From: Geothermobacter hydrogeniphilus
Lineage (GTDB): Bacteria; Desulfobacterota; Desulfuromonadia; Desulfuromonadales; Geothermobacteraceae
NCBI RefSeq assembly: GCF_002898515.1
Contig: NZ_PPFX01000006.1
Location: 1-64,000, forward strand
Direction: 5' to 3'
DNA: 64,000 bases
How positions within the stretch are numbered: the stretch's first letter is position 1; the number at the start of each line of letters is the position of its first letter. A model generated the notes under the pieces. It saw only the letters and a program-made list of their open reading frames with translations. It made no database searches and was not told the origin of the DNA. Position numbers and translations under genes: made by a program. Of the stretch, positions 1 to 12,600 are shown piece by piece.

Positions 1-187
1 TATGCTGTTGCGCTACATATATTCAGAGAGTCGAATGTAGTTTTGCAAGAGGCTCGGTTATTAGATTTTTTTCAGGGAGTTGTGTAGACGGTCTATTGCA
101 ATTCACGTTGTTGTCCGGTTCTCAATGAATAGACGGGCATACAGGGAGTCGATGGCGCATTTATTCGACTGCCGAACCGGAGGGATG

Positions 188-3100
188 ATGACGATCGGCA
201 CATTTTACTCCCAGGTCCCGGCCGATAAATTCTACCCGTCGCGCTCCGGTGCCGTTCGGTTGCTTCACCGCGAGCGGCTGGTCGGGCGGTTGCTCCGCGG
301 TAAGGGTTCAGCGCTACCGACGCTGGTTATCGAAGCTCAGGCCGGACAGGGTAAAACAACACTGATTCAGCAGTTTCTGGCCGGAGTCGGTGCCGCTTCG
401 GTCTGGTATCAGGTTGGGCCCGAAGACGCCGATCCCGCGTTCTTTCTGCGGGCGATTCTCGCCTGTCTCCACTCTCGGTTCCCGCAATTCCCATCTGTCG
501 CCACGGCTAAATTGCTCGAAGGGGAATTCGTTTTCTTCGAACTGCCGAAACGACTCAATCTGCTGTTGAACGATCTCGACGCCTGTCTCGATCAGGACCT
601 CTACATGGTCTTTGATGACCTGCACTACCTGATTCCGCATCAGGCCAGTCTGCAGCTGTTGTCCGGCCTGCTTGAGGAAGTGCTGCCGCGGTTCCATTTT
701 GTTTTTGCTTCCCGCGAACCTCTGCCGCAGTTCAGTAGCGGGAAATTTGTTCGCAATCGTCATCTCTGTCGCGTTGATAACCAGGACCTGGCCCTGACGG
801 AGGATGAAATTACCGATCTGTTTCACCAGGTTTTTGATCGCGAAATCGACCATGAGACCTGTCGCAGAATTTTTCACTCCACCGCCGGCTGGGTCATGGG
901 CGTCCATCTGCTCGCTATGCAGATGGAGCGGCAGTCTGCTGCCGGGCCACTGCCAATCCGGCTTGGACAACAGGATCTCCATGGTTATTTTCGTGAGGAA
1001 GTTTTCTCCTCCCTCCCCCCGGAGCTGCACCGGTCGCTGATGGTCCTGTCCCTGCTGGAGTCGATTCCAGTCGATTTGGCGGTTGAACTGACCGGCAGTG
1101 ATGCCATTGCCGGAGAGCTTGCGGCGCTGGCTCGGCGTAATCATTTTGTCCACCATTTGGATAATGACAATGCCCTGTTCGGTCTCCATCACCTGTTTCA
1201 GCAATTTCTGCAGGAGCAGGCAAAGGAAGAACTGAATCCGGACGTGATTCGGGGCATCTGTCTGCAGGCCGGCCAATTCTGTCTGCAGCGGCAGAGCATG
1301 ATGCAGGCGCTGCGTTACCTGCTGTTGGCCAATGCCTGGGAGAAGGTTGACAACCTGCTGCGAGATGTGGGCATGACCCTGCTGGAGACCAGTCAGACAG
1401 CCACCCTGGAGCAACTGCTTCAGCAGGTGCCGGTCTGCTGCCGGAACGACTATGGCTGGATTTGTCTATACCTCGCCCTTGCCCAGCTGGACAGTGCCCC
1501 TGGTGAGGTTCTGCCGCTTCTCAACCAGGCGCTGGCGCTGTTTGCCACGCGACGGAACCCGGTTGGTGAACTCTTCAGTCTGAGCCATATCATCTCCACC
1601 CACATTACCACCACCGGTCACTACCGCGTCGGGGAGAAGTGGCTACAACGAGCAACGGAGCTGTTTTATCAGATGGGTGATGCCCTTGATCCGCATCAGA
1701 CTATTCTGGTTGCCCGCAACCTTGCCATGGGGTATCTGCTGTTCCATGCCGATATTGAACAGTCGACGAAATTTGCGACGCTGGGTCTGAACCTCGCCCG
1801 GCAGGAAGAACAGCCTGATTTAGAAGCGGCCCTGCTGATGGTCAAAGGCTATATCCAGATCTTCGCCGGTCATACCAGTCTTGCACAAATGTATCTGGAA
1901 CAGGCCTCCCCTTACGCCTGTCGTCCCGACGTCGGGTTGTTCAACCGGTTGACCATTCGCATGATGCTGTTCAATTTCCTGTTTCATGACGGTGATTTCG
2001 CCAATTATTTCGAACAGAAGGAACGGTTTATCGAAGCCGTCGGCAACGAAATGGCGTCCCAGTCGATTGCCGGGCCCTTTTGCCAGGTCTGGGAGATGGA
2101 TATCGCCATCAACCAGGGACGATTAGAGGAGGCCCTGGTTCTGGCGGAGCGGGCCCGGCTGTGGCAGCCGCCCTTGAGCCCACATCTGCAGAGTCTGGTG
2201 CTGCAGTTGCAGGGGTTGATTCTGGCGATGCAGGGGGAATGCCCCCGGGCCGCTTTGGAGGCGGCAGAGGAATCGCAGCGGCTGCGGGAACTTTCCGGTG
2301 GAGCCTACTTCATGACTCTCAACCAGTTGATGACCGGCTTGATCAACGCCCATTGCGGTAAGTGGGACCGGGCTCTGCAACTTCTGGATCAAGGAATCGA
2401 AGCCGCCCGACAGATGCCGACCGAATATCTTGAGGCCTGTGGACTGCTGCATCGGGCTTCGGTTCATCTGGGCCGGGATGCGGAGTCGCAGGCTGTTGAG
2501 GATATCGCCAACGGTATGCGGTTGATGCGTCAGAACAGCTACCGGCATTTCTGGGGTTGGAGTTCGGCAGCCATGGCTGATATTTTCAGCCTTGCCGTCG
2601 CCCGGGCGATAGAACCGGATTATGTCAGAAGTCTTGCCGCCGAGCGGCTTGACTGTGCCGTTTTGGACGATGGCTCTCTGGTCCCCTTGCTCCAGATAGA
2701 GACCCTCGGTTGCTTCCGGATTCGCCAGGCCGGGATATTGCTGCTGGCGGTTGAGGATTTGACTCCGGCGCAACGCGAGCTGATCTGCCTGCTGATCACC
2801 GCCCCGGGATTCAAAGTTCCCACCGAGACTATTCAGCTCTATTTTTGGCCTGAAAGCCCGGAGGAGACCGCCAACAGTGCTCTCGATACCCTGGTCTCAC
2901 GCTTGCGCAAGACCTTGAATCGGGTCTTGCCGGGGAAAAATGCCCAATGTTACCTGCAACGTGAACGGGGGGTCCTGCGGCTCAACCACTGCCGGATCGA
3001 TGCCTGCGAATTTCTCACCGCTGTCGATCGTGGACTCAAGCATCATCGGCTGCAGGAAGATTGGCAGGCCGGTAATGCGTTCACCGCGGCCGCGGCGCTT

Positions 3101-3469
3101 TGGCGGGGTCATTTTGCCCCGGGGATTGCCGGAGAAGGACAAATCCGCGCTATGCGGGGTGATCTTTGTCGCGCCCTGACCAACTTGTCTCTGGTCTGGA
3201 GCGACCTGCTGGTCGCTGCGGAGCGCCTGCCTCAAGCTGTCGCCCTGGTTGAAAAAGCGTTGCGCTGCGAACCGCTCAACGACCGCCTGCATGCCCTTCG
3301 TTACCGTCTCTGCGGCCGAACCTCGTCTCTTCGTGCGCGTCAGGTCCTGCAGGAATTCAAGCTCCTGCTTGAGGCCGAGGACTACCCTGCCGACGAAATT
3401 TCCGAACTGCTTAACGTCATTGTTGCAGAACCCTCCTCTGCCGATACATCCCTTCTTCACGTCATATAG
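188..3469 (+). CDS. MalT-like STAND ATPase regulator with C-terminal SARP/BTAD-type domain
   Basis: Large cytoplasmic regulator of about 1,090 residues. Near the N-terminus is a P-loop, AQAGQGKTT, in the context typical of MalT/LuxR-family STAND ATPases. A long helical, TPR-like middle follows. From roughly residue 830 there is a winged-helix segment (LETLG-like strand, then helices ending in LVSRLRKTLN), followed by a BTAD-like helical tail. This is the SARP/BTAD arrangement, so DNA binding is probably by an OmpR-type winged helix and not a LuxR helix-turn-helix. Start: the open frame runs up to a TTG at 80, but GGAGGG at 179-184 lies just before tandem ATGs at 185 and 188. ATGs at 125 and 152 are alternatives. 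It ends about 170 bp before the giant autotransporter on the same strand, so it is a plausible activator of that gene (inference). Its ligand is unknown. Confidence 0.8.
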   Translation: MTIGTFYSQVPADKFYPSRSGAVRLLHRERLVGRLLRGKGSALPTLVIEAQAGQGKTTLIQQFLAGVGAASVWYQVGPEDADPAFFLRAILACLHSRFPQFPSVATAKLLEGEFVFFELPKRLNLLLNDLDACLDQDLYMVFDDLHYLIPHQASLQLLSGLLEEVLPRFHFVFASREPLPQFSSGKFVRNRHLCRVDNQDLALTEDEITDLFHQVFDREIDHETCRRIFHSTAGWVMGVHLLAMQMERQSAAGPLPIRLGQQDLHGYFREEVFSSLPPELHRSLMVLSLLESIPVDLAVELTGSDAIAGELAALARRNHFVHHLDNDNALFGLHHLFQQFLQEQAKEELNPDVIRGICLQAGQFCLQRQSMMQALRYLLLANAWEKVDNLLRDVGMTLLETSQTATLEQLLQQVPVCCRNDYGWICLYLALAQLDSAPGEVLPLLNQALALFATRRNPVGELFSLSHIISTHITTTGHYRVGEKWLQRATELFYQMGDALDPHQTILVARNLAMGYLLFHADIEQSTKFATLGLNLARQEEQPDLEAALLMVKGYIQIFAGHTSLAQMYLEQASPYACRPDVGLFNRLTIRMMLFNFLFHDGDFANYFEQKERFIEAVGNEMASQSIAGPFCQVWEMDIAINQGRLEEALVLAERARLWQPPLSPHLQSLVLQLQGLILAMQGECPRAALEAAEESQRLRELSGGAYFMTLNQLMTGLINAHCGKWDRALQLLDQGIEAARQMPTEYLEACGLLHRASVHLGRDAESQAVEDIANGMRLMRQNSYRHFWGWSSAAMADIFSLAVARAIEPDYVRSLAAERLDCAVLDDGSLVPLLQIETLGCFRIRQAGILLLAVEDLTPAQRELICLLITAPGFKVPTETIQLYFWPESPEETANSALDTLVSRLRKTLNRVLPGKNAQCYLQRERGVLRLNHCRIDACEFLTAVDRGLKHHRLQEDWQAGNAFTAAAALWRGHFAPGIAGEGQIRAMRGDLCRALTNLSLVWSDLLVAAERLPQAVALVEKALRCEPLNDRLHALRYRLCGRTSSLRARQVLQEFKLLLEAEDYPADEISELLNVIVAEPSSADTSLLHVI

Positions 3470-3568
3470 ATTCAGCCCCCCCCGCATTCTGAAAAATCCC
3501 GGAAAAGCCGAAAAATTATTGCGCTGTAAGGTTTTTGTGAGGTTGGGATTTTAAACTGTGCAATCTGG

Positions 3569-3597
3569 CTGACAATTAATGAGGCCAATTTTATATT
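3569..3597 (+). promoter_or_regulatory. Sigma-70-type promoter of the giant autotransporter
   Basis: CTGACA (3569-3574), a 17-bp spacer and TATATT (3592-3597) match the consensus closely. Transcription would start near 3604, giving a leader of under 40 nt before the ATG at 3641. The adjacent regulator gene suggests further control, but I see no clear operator. Confidence 0.55.
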
Positions 3598-3640
3598 TTG
3601 CGCGGCGGCGGAGTTCGTCGCTGTCAGGAGGAGATTGCTC

Positions 3641-6600
3641 ATGGGAGCTCTTACGCACCGCTATGTCTGCATAAATTCCATTTTTTCGGTTTTGCGTCGA
3701 AAGTGTCCCGTTTCAGCGACCGGGTTGTCTGCTCTTGTCTGCGTCTTGCTGTTGTGTTTGCCTGCCGGCGTATCCTTTGCTGCCGCTCCCACCCAGGCGA
3801 CCCAGATCGGCGACACCGTGACCAATCCCGTTACCGGACAGGATGTGGTTGTGGTCGCGTTGATGCCGGACCCGGCTGCCTCCGGTTCGACGGAGTTGGC
3901 CTATGTGAGGACCTCTGATGATTACCTTGTTCTGGTCAAGAACCAGGTCGGGGATCTGCTCTATTCCTATGATGCCAATCGTAACCTGGTGACCCTGGAG
4001 GTGGTTTCTACCGATCCGGTGACCGGAACCGTCCAGCTTCGCCCCCAGGCCGATCCGACCGCGGCAACCTCGGCCATTGATTATGCTTCCCCCTGGTCGG
4101 GAGGTTCCGCCGGGGCAGCCGCCCAGAATACAACCCAGGCCAGTCCCGGCGGGATCCGTGTCGTCAAGGTCGGAACCGGTGGCAGCAACGGCGCTTGGGG
4201 CACGCTCTTTATCCCCCCGACCGCCGGGGGCGATGGCGGCACCGGCGGCACGCTGAATTACACCAATTCCACTGCAGTCAGCACCACCGACAAGATCGGT
4301 TTTGAGGCCGGCAGCATCGGTGGCAATGGCGGCAAGGGGGGGGATTCCTACGGGTCGTTCTGGGGCGGTCAGCCCGGCGGTGATGGCGGCCAGGGCGGAA
4401 CCGTCCTTATCACCAATAGTGGCGGCGCGGATATCACCACCTCCGGGACGGCGAAATACGGCATTTTTGCTTACAGTCGAAGTGGAAAGGCAGGAGATGG
4501 CGGCAGTGGCTATCTCTGGTCCGGCAGCGGCAGCGGTGGCCACGGCAGCGATGGCAGCAATGTCACCGCGACCAACCACGCCGACATCCGCTCTACGGGG
4601 ACCGATGCCCACGGCATGTACGGTCTCAGTGTCAGTGGCAACGGTGGTTCCAGCGGCGGCAGCTGGGGCATCGTCGGTTCCACCGCCAGTGGTTCCATCG
4701 GGGGGGATGGTGGGGATGTGACGCTCAACAATACTGGCCTTATCTGGACCTCAGGCAAGGGTGCCCACGGCATTCTCGGCCAGAGTATCGGCGGCACCGG
4801 TGGTGATGCGGGTTCGGCTGGGGGCATTGTCGCAACCGGTGGTTCCGGCGCGGCCGGCGGTGATGGGGCCAGGGTCAGCATCACCAATAACGGCGTGGTT
4901 CGTACTGAGGGCAACGGGGCCCGCGGCATCTTTGCCCAGAGCATCGGTGGCGGTGGTGGGTCCGGCGGCGGGAATGGCGGATTGGTCGCGCTCAGCGGCA
5001 GCGGCTCGGCCGGTGGCTCCGGCGGAACCGTTATTGTGAACAACCAGAGCGGAGGAGCTATTACCACCCAGGGATATAATTCGGATGCCATTGTTGCCCA
5101 GAGTATCGGTGGCGGCGGTGGTTCCGGGGGGGCTGCCGGTGGCGTGGTCGGTGTCGGCGGCGCTGGCGGGGCCAGCGGCAATGGTGGTGCTGCCAGTGCA
5201 ACCAATGCCGCCGCCCTGCGGACCTTTGGCAATGATGCCCGCGGCATCTTTGTCCAGAGCGTCGGTGGTGGTGGCGGTTCAGGCGGCGGCGCCGGCGGGC
5301 TGGTTGCGCTCAGCAGTCATGGCGGCGGGGCCGGTAACGGCGGCTCGGTAACCGTGAATAATCAGGCCGGCGGCGATATCAGCACCCGGGGCGCGCGTTC
5401 GGTCGCCATTTTCGCTCAGAGTGTTGGCGGTGGTGGTGGCTCCAGTGCCGGTGCCGGTGGCGTGGTTGGCATCAGCGGTTCCGGCGGCGGTAGCGGCAAA
5501 GGTGGAAACGTCAGCGTGACCAGTGCCGGGAGTCTGCAGACCGTCGGTGACCAGGCCCGCGGCATTTTTGCGCAGAGTGTCGGTGGCGGCGGCGGAACCG
5601 GTGGCGGCGCCGGCGGCCTGGTCGCATTGAGCGGCGCTGGTTCCGGTGGCGGAAATGGCGGCACTGTGTGGGTTGTGAATTCCGGTTCAATCAGCAGCGG
5701 TCAGGCCGGGCAGACTGGTAAATCAGAGGCGGATGCGATCTTTGCCCAGAGCGTCGGCGGCGGCGGCGGAAATGGCTCAGGTTCCGGCGGCGTGGTCGGG
5801 GTCAGCGGTGCCGGCGGCGGCAGCGGCAACGGCGGTGGGGTAAGGGTCACCAACAGCGGAGTCTTGCAGACCTTCTTCGGCGAATCCAGCGGCATTTTTG
5901 CCCAAAGTGTTGGCGGCGGTGGCGGCTCGGGTGGGGGGGCCGGCGGGCTGGTCGCCCTCGGCAGCCTCGGCGGCGGGGCTGGAAACGGCGGTACGATCTT
6001 GGTCACTAACCAGGCCGGCGGGACAATAAGCACCCGTGGCGATGGCTCGGAAGCCATTTTCGCCCAGAGCATCGGCGGTGGCGGTGGTGCCGGTGCGGGA
6101 TCCGGTGGGGTGGTCGGAATCAGCGGCCATGGTGGTGGTGGCGGCGACGGGGCGTCCGTGAGTGTATCCAATGCCGCGGTCCTGACGACTGACGGCGACA
6201 ATTCCCGGGGCGTTTTTGCCCAGAGTGTCGGTGGCGGCGGTGGCTCCGGTGCCGGCTCCGGCGGCCTGGTTGCGCTCAGCGGCAGCGGATCTCAGGGTGG
6301 TAACGGTGGCGTCGTCAGGGTGACCAACAGTGGTTCTGTGACCACCGGAGCGGCGGCTGACAGCGGCAGGAGTGAATCGGACGCGATCTTTGCCCAGAGT
6401 ATCGGCGGCGGTGGCGGCGACGGTTCCGGCTCTGGAGGAGTTGTGGGGCTGGCCGGTCATGGCGGTGGTTCGGGAAACGGCGCGGCAGTGGCGGTGACCA
6501 ACAGCGGTCTGTTGACCACCTATCATGATGATTCCCGCGGTATTTTTGCTCAAAGTGTCGGTGGCGGCGGCGGATCCGGCGGTGGTTCGGGCGGGCTTGT

Positions 6601-9600
6601 GGCGCTCAGCGGCAGCGGCACTGCCGGTGGCAATGGCGGCGCGGTAACCGTGACCAACAATACCGGCGGAGATATCATCACCTCCGCCCTGCGTTCCGAT
6701 GCGATTTTCGCTCAAAGTATCGGCGGTGGCGGTGGTATCGGCTCCGGCGCCGGTGGAGTCGTAGCCCTCGGCGGCGTCGGCAGCAATGGTGGTTCGGCCG
6801 GCAGAGTTGTGGTTCAAAGTGACGGCAAACTGACCACCTCCGGTGACTCTGCGCGCGGGATCTTCGCCCAGAGCATCGGTGGTGGCGGTGGTTTTGGCGG
6901 CGGGAGTGGTGGACTGGTCGCCATTGGTGGCTCCGGTACCTCCGGGAGCGACGCCGGTGAAGTTGTGGTGGCCAGCAACGGTGACATCTCCACCAGCGGC
7001 GTGCAGGCGACCGCAGTCTATGCGCAATCGATTGGCGGCGGTGGCGGAACTGGTGCCTCCTCGGGGGGCGCGATTGTCATTGGTGGTACCGGCACCGGCG
7101 GCGGCAAGGGTGCTGCCGTAAGCGTCAATACCGGCGGGAAGATTCAGACCACGGGCGACAAATCTTTCGGCGTGTTCGCCCAGAGCGTCGGTGGTGGCGG
7201 CGGTGACGGCGGCACCGCCGGTGGCGTGGTCACCATCGGCGGCAGCGCCGGAACCGGTAACCACGGTGGCAAGGTTTCGGTGACTCATGGCGGCGAAATT
7301 TTTACCGACGGCGCGGATTCAACGGGGCTTTTCGCCCAATCCGTCGGCGGTGGCGGCGGCAACGGTGGTTCTGGTTACTCCGGTTCCGCCTTTGTCGGTT
7401 TCAGCCTTGGCGGCAGTGGTGCGGCCGGGGGGGGGGGCGACGAAGTCAGGGTCGATCTGAATACCCTCATGGTCAACGGTTCTGAGACGCCTTCTGTCAT
7501 TTCTACCAAAGGCAATCGTTCGACCGGGATTATGGCGCAATCCGTCGGTGGTGGCGGTGGTAATGGTGGCAATGCTGTTCAGGGCAGTCTCGGTTCCATT
7601 GCAACCGTTTCCGTTGCTATCGGTGGTTCGGGTGGCGCAGGTGGCCAGGGCGGCAGACTGAGACTTACTGGCAAAGGTAAAGTGACCACGACCGGCAACA
7701 GCGCGTCCGCTGTTGTTGTGCAGTCGATCGGCGGTGGTGGCGGTAACGGCGGCACAACCGTCGCCGGTACGATTTCTTCCGGCGACGGCATGGCTGTCAG
7801 TGTGGCGGTTGGCGGCTCCGGTGGTTCCGGCGGTTCGGGTGGCAGCGTTGCGGTCGATGTGGAGAGTGATATTAAGACCACTGGCGAGGCATCGACCGGG
7901 TTCCTGGCTCAATCGGTCGGGGGCGGTGGCGGCAACGGCAGCACAACGGTGGCGGGGAGTGCCGGGAGCGGCGCCGTACTGAGTGGCGCGCTTTCTGTAT
8001 CCGTGGGCGGCTCCGGTGGTTCCGGGGGTGTCGGTGGTGATGTTGATGTGACCGAGAAGGGCATTGTGACCACGGTAGGCAGCCAGTCCGACGGTGTCGT
8101 GGTGCAAAGCATTGGTGGGGGTGGTGGTTATGGCGGCACGGTTGTCTCCGCCGGTGGCAGTGTTGCACTCATGGGGGCGGCGGTACCGATTACCGTCGGT
8201 GTCGGTGGCTCCGGCGGCAGCGGCGGAGCGGCCGGAAAGGTGACCGCACATATTGACAGCGCTGTCAGTACTTCCGGTGATGGTGCGGATGGCGTGATCA
8301 TCCAGTCTATCGGTGGTGGTGGCGGCAATGGCGGTCTGACCGTCGCGGCCGGCGGTTCCGCGGCTGGCGGGTTTGCCATTGGAGTGAACGTTGGCGTCGG
8401 TGGAACGGGTGGTAGCGGCGGCAATGGCAACGCGGTGGTAGCTGACTATGCCGGTCGGCTGATCACCCGCGGGGACCATTCAATCGGTCTGCTTGCCCAG
8501 AGCGTCGGTGGTGGCGGAGGTCATGCCGGTGGTAGCATTGCCGCCGGTCTGAACGGCGCGATCGGTGGTGGTGGCAATGTGGATGTCAGCGTTGGCGGCT
8601 CCGGTGGTGCGGCTGGTGATGGTGGTGCACTGACCCTGGAGAGCCTCGGCTCGATTGAGACCTTTGGCACTAAGTCCAGCGGGATGATTGCCCAATCGAT
8701 CGGCGGTGGCGGCGGCAATGGCGGCTTCAGTATTGTCGGGGGGCTCGGGGTCGGTCTTTTCGGCAGTGCCGAGGTCTCTGCCGGTATCGGCGGGGTTGGT
8801 GGCGGTGGTGGTGCTGGGGGTGCTGTTACAGCCGATGCCAAAGAGACGATATTGACCCATGGTGACGATTCCATCGGGATGCTGTCGCAGAGCGTCGGTG
8901 GTGGTGGCGGCAATGGAGCGTTCAGTGTCAGTGTCGGTGGTGCCGGGGCGGTGTTCGGAACCGGAGCAGTGAATTTCAGTGTCGGTGGTTTCGGCGATTT
9001 GGCCGGCAATGCCGGCAGTGTCAATGCCACGGCGGAAAAGGATATCGCGACGCTCGGTTCCAATTCGACTGCCTTTCTGGTCCAGTCGATTGGCGGAGGT
9101 GGTGGCAACGGTGGGTTCAGTGTTGCCGGCAACGGCGCGGTAGCTTATTTCGGCAGTGGTGCCGGTGGTGTCGGTGTTGGTGGCGGCGGCGCGGGTGGCG
9201 GTGATGGTGCGGCAGTCACCGGTTCCGTCAGGGGGAATGTTTCGACCCTGGGTGATTCCTCAACTGGAATTCTCGCCCAGTCGGTTGGCGGTGGCGGTGG
9301 CAATGGTGGTTTTAATGTCAATCTTTCCGGTTCTGGCGCCTGGTACGGTACCGGATCGGTCGGAGTCGGTATCGGAGGTTTTGGTGCCGGGGGTGGGCAT
9401 GGTTCGACGGTAAACCTGACCGTTACCAATGATGATCCGTTGTTGACCAGTGTCATCGGAACCGCAGGCAGGGATTCGGTTGGGGTGCTGGCCCAATCCG
9501 TTGGTGGTGGCGGCGGCAACGGTGGCTTCAATGTCAATGTCTCTGCGGCGGTGGCGGGGTATGGCAGTGGCGCCGGTGGCGTCGGCGTTGGTGGTGGCGG

Positions 9601-12600
9601 CGCGGCTGGCGGGAATGGGGACGATGTAACGGTCGCTGTGACGGCCGAGATCGTCACTGCCGGCGAGAATTCCGTTGGCCTGCTGGCCCAGAGCGTTGGT
9701 GGTGGCGGCGGCAACGGCGGCTTCAATGTTAGCGTTTCCGGGGCGGGTTCAGGCGTTGGCAGTGGTGGTGCGGTTGTCGGTGTCGGCGGCATGGCCGGCG
9801 GCGGTGGCAATGCCGGGCGAGTGAACTCCACACTTACGGGCGACGTGACAACCTCCGGCGATAAAGCGGTAGCGGTCATCGCTCAGTCCGTTGGCGGCGG
9901 TGGTGGTTTGGGTGGTTTTTCGGCCGCAGGATTTATGACCGGCGCAAAAACCGCTGCTGGCGGTGCTTCCATCTCCGTCGGCGGTTTCGGCGGTAACGGT
10001 GGCACAGCTGACAGCGTTACCAACAGCGTCTCCGGCGACATCCTGACCTTTGGAGCCGATTCCGGTGGTGTCCTTGCTCAGTCCGTTGGTGGTGGCGGTG
10101 GCAGTGGACTGTTCTCAATGAACGGCACCGTGGCCCTGGCAGGTACTGGAAGCGGCGCGGTCAGTCTCGGTTTTGGCGGAGTCGGTGGCGGTGGTGGTTT
10201 TTCCGCCGGGGTGACGAATAGCGTGACTGGTGAGATTTATACCGTTGGTGAGAACTCCTTTGGTGTGGCCGCCCAGTCGCTTGGCGGCGGTGGCGGCAGC
10301 GGCGCGGTTAATGTAACCGGTGCGCTCTCGGCGGCGAAAACGGGCACTGGTGTCGTGGCTGTCGGAGTGGGTGGTGTCGCCGGTGGCGGTGGCAGCGGGG
10401 CCGATGCGAAGAATACCCTAAGTGGCTATGTCCAGACTCAGGGGAACAGTTCTGCCGGTATTCTTACCCAGTCGGTCGGTGGTGGCGGCGGCAACGGTGG
10501 CGTGAACGTGACCGGAACCTTTACCGGTGCCAAGACCGGCAGCGGCAATGCCGCTCTCGGTGTTGGCGGGTTCGGCGGTGGCGGCGGGAACGCAGCTCAG
10601 TCGATCAGTTCGGTTACCGGAGGCGTGGTAACGACTGGGGATGATTCCGCCGCTGTTCTCACCCAGTCGATTGGCGGCGGCGGCGGCAATGGCGGGGTGA
10701 ACGTCTCTGCCGGGATCAATTTCGCCATCGACTATGGTGGCACCGGTGGTCTCGGCCTCGGTGGTTTTGGTGGCGGCGGCGGCAACGCCGGCAATGTCCG
10801 CAGCACGATTGCAACGACGGCGACATACTCGCAGATCGGAACCAGCGGCGACAATTCCTCTGCGGTTATTGCTCAGTCGATCGGTGGTGGCGGCGGCAAT
10901 GGTGGTGTCAACGTCGGTGCCGGGGTGAATATTACCGGCAAAACCGGGTTGGCCGTCGGCTTGGGGGTCGGTGGCTTCGGCGGTGGTGGTGGCAACGCCG
11001 GCAATGTCGATCTTGGTGTTACCGGCCAAGTGGTCACGGAAGGGAACAGCTCCAGTGGACTGGTCGCCCAGTCGATCGGTGGCGGCGGCGGGAACGGTGG
11101 CTTCAATGTCGCCGGGTCCCTGGCGGTCTCTTATAAAAGCGCTGACAAGCAGGCCGCGCTGGCAACCTCTATCGGGGTGGGAGGTTTCGGCGGCGGTGGC
11201 GGCAATGCCGGCAACGTCAACGTAGACTACAGCGGCACCATCGTGGCGCAGCCGCGAACCTGGGTTCCCGAAACGGCTGATACCGACACCGGTGTCATTG
11301 TCCCTGCTCACTATGCGTACAATGAGGGCGAAGGCTCCCACGGGCTGCTCGCCCAGTCGATCGGCGGTGGTGGCGGCAACGGCGGGGTGAATGTCAGCGC
11401 CGGGCTTTCCATCGGCACCGGCAAGAGCGATGGCCATGCCCTGTTCGTCGGTGTCGGCGGTTTCGGTGGTGGCGGTGGCAACGCTGGAGACGTGAACGTC
11501 ACGACCACCGGTAATGGCACCACTGACACGATTTCTTCTTACGGTGACGGCTATTCGGCTATCACTGCCCAGAGTATTGGCGGTGGCGGCGGCAACGGCA
11601 CCCTCAACGTCAGTGGCGGCCTGGTCACCGATTCTCCCATCAGCATCGGTGTCGGCGGTCTGGCCGGTACGGCCGGTACCGGAGGTAACGTCAAGGTCGC
11701 CAGCAGCACCGATATCTTTGCGGCGTCCGGGGATATTGACCCGTTGGACGATGGCGAGATCATTCTGCAGACGATTGTCGATGCGGTGGTCGGCGCGGTC
11801 GATGAGTTGACCTCCGGTGATGCCAACGTCAAGGCGCTTGTTGATGCCATCGTCGGTCCGACCGAACCGGAACACTCCGCCGGCATCATGGCCCAATCGA
11901 TCGGCGGTGGCGGCGGCAACGGCGGGGTGAATGTCAGCGGCGGTTTCTCCATCGCAAAAGAAAAACTCCCTTCGGTGACCTTCGGCCTCGGTGGTTTCGG
12001 CGGCGCGGCCGCGCGTAGCGGCAATGTCACTGTCAGCCACACGGGTGATACCGAAACAGTCGGAGACTGGACTCACGGCATTCTGGCCCAGAGTATTGCC
12101 GGTGGTGGCGGCAACGGCGGTTTCAACGCCAGTATCGCCGGCAGCCTCAGTGATACCTCCAACTCCGGCGAGGCGCTGGACTTCACTGCCGATATCGGTA
12201 TCGGCGGTCTGGGGGGGCAGGGGGCCGATGCCGGCAAGGTGGAGGTTGATTCAAGCGGAACGATTAAGGTGGCCGGAGACTATTCCCGCGGCATCCTGGC
12301 GCAGTCGATCGGTGGCGGCGGCGGTAACGGCGGCATGAATCTGAATGTCCTTGTCGCCAGCAACAGTTCGCCGGCCAGTGTCGGCATCGGCGGTTCCGGT
12401 CTCGGGGGCGGACATGGCGGGGATGTCACGGTCAGGCGCGGCAGTGAAACCCGGGCGGCCGGCAAGATCACCACCATCGGTGAAGGAGCCGCCGCCATTG
12501 AAGCGTCCAGTATTGGTGGTGGTGGCGGCGATGCCGGCATGAACTTCCAGTTCGGCGTCAGTCTGGCCGGATCGTCCGATGGTGGAGTGAAGACTCAGTC

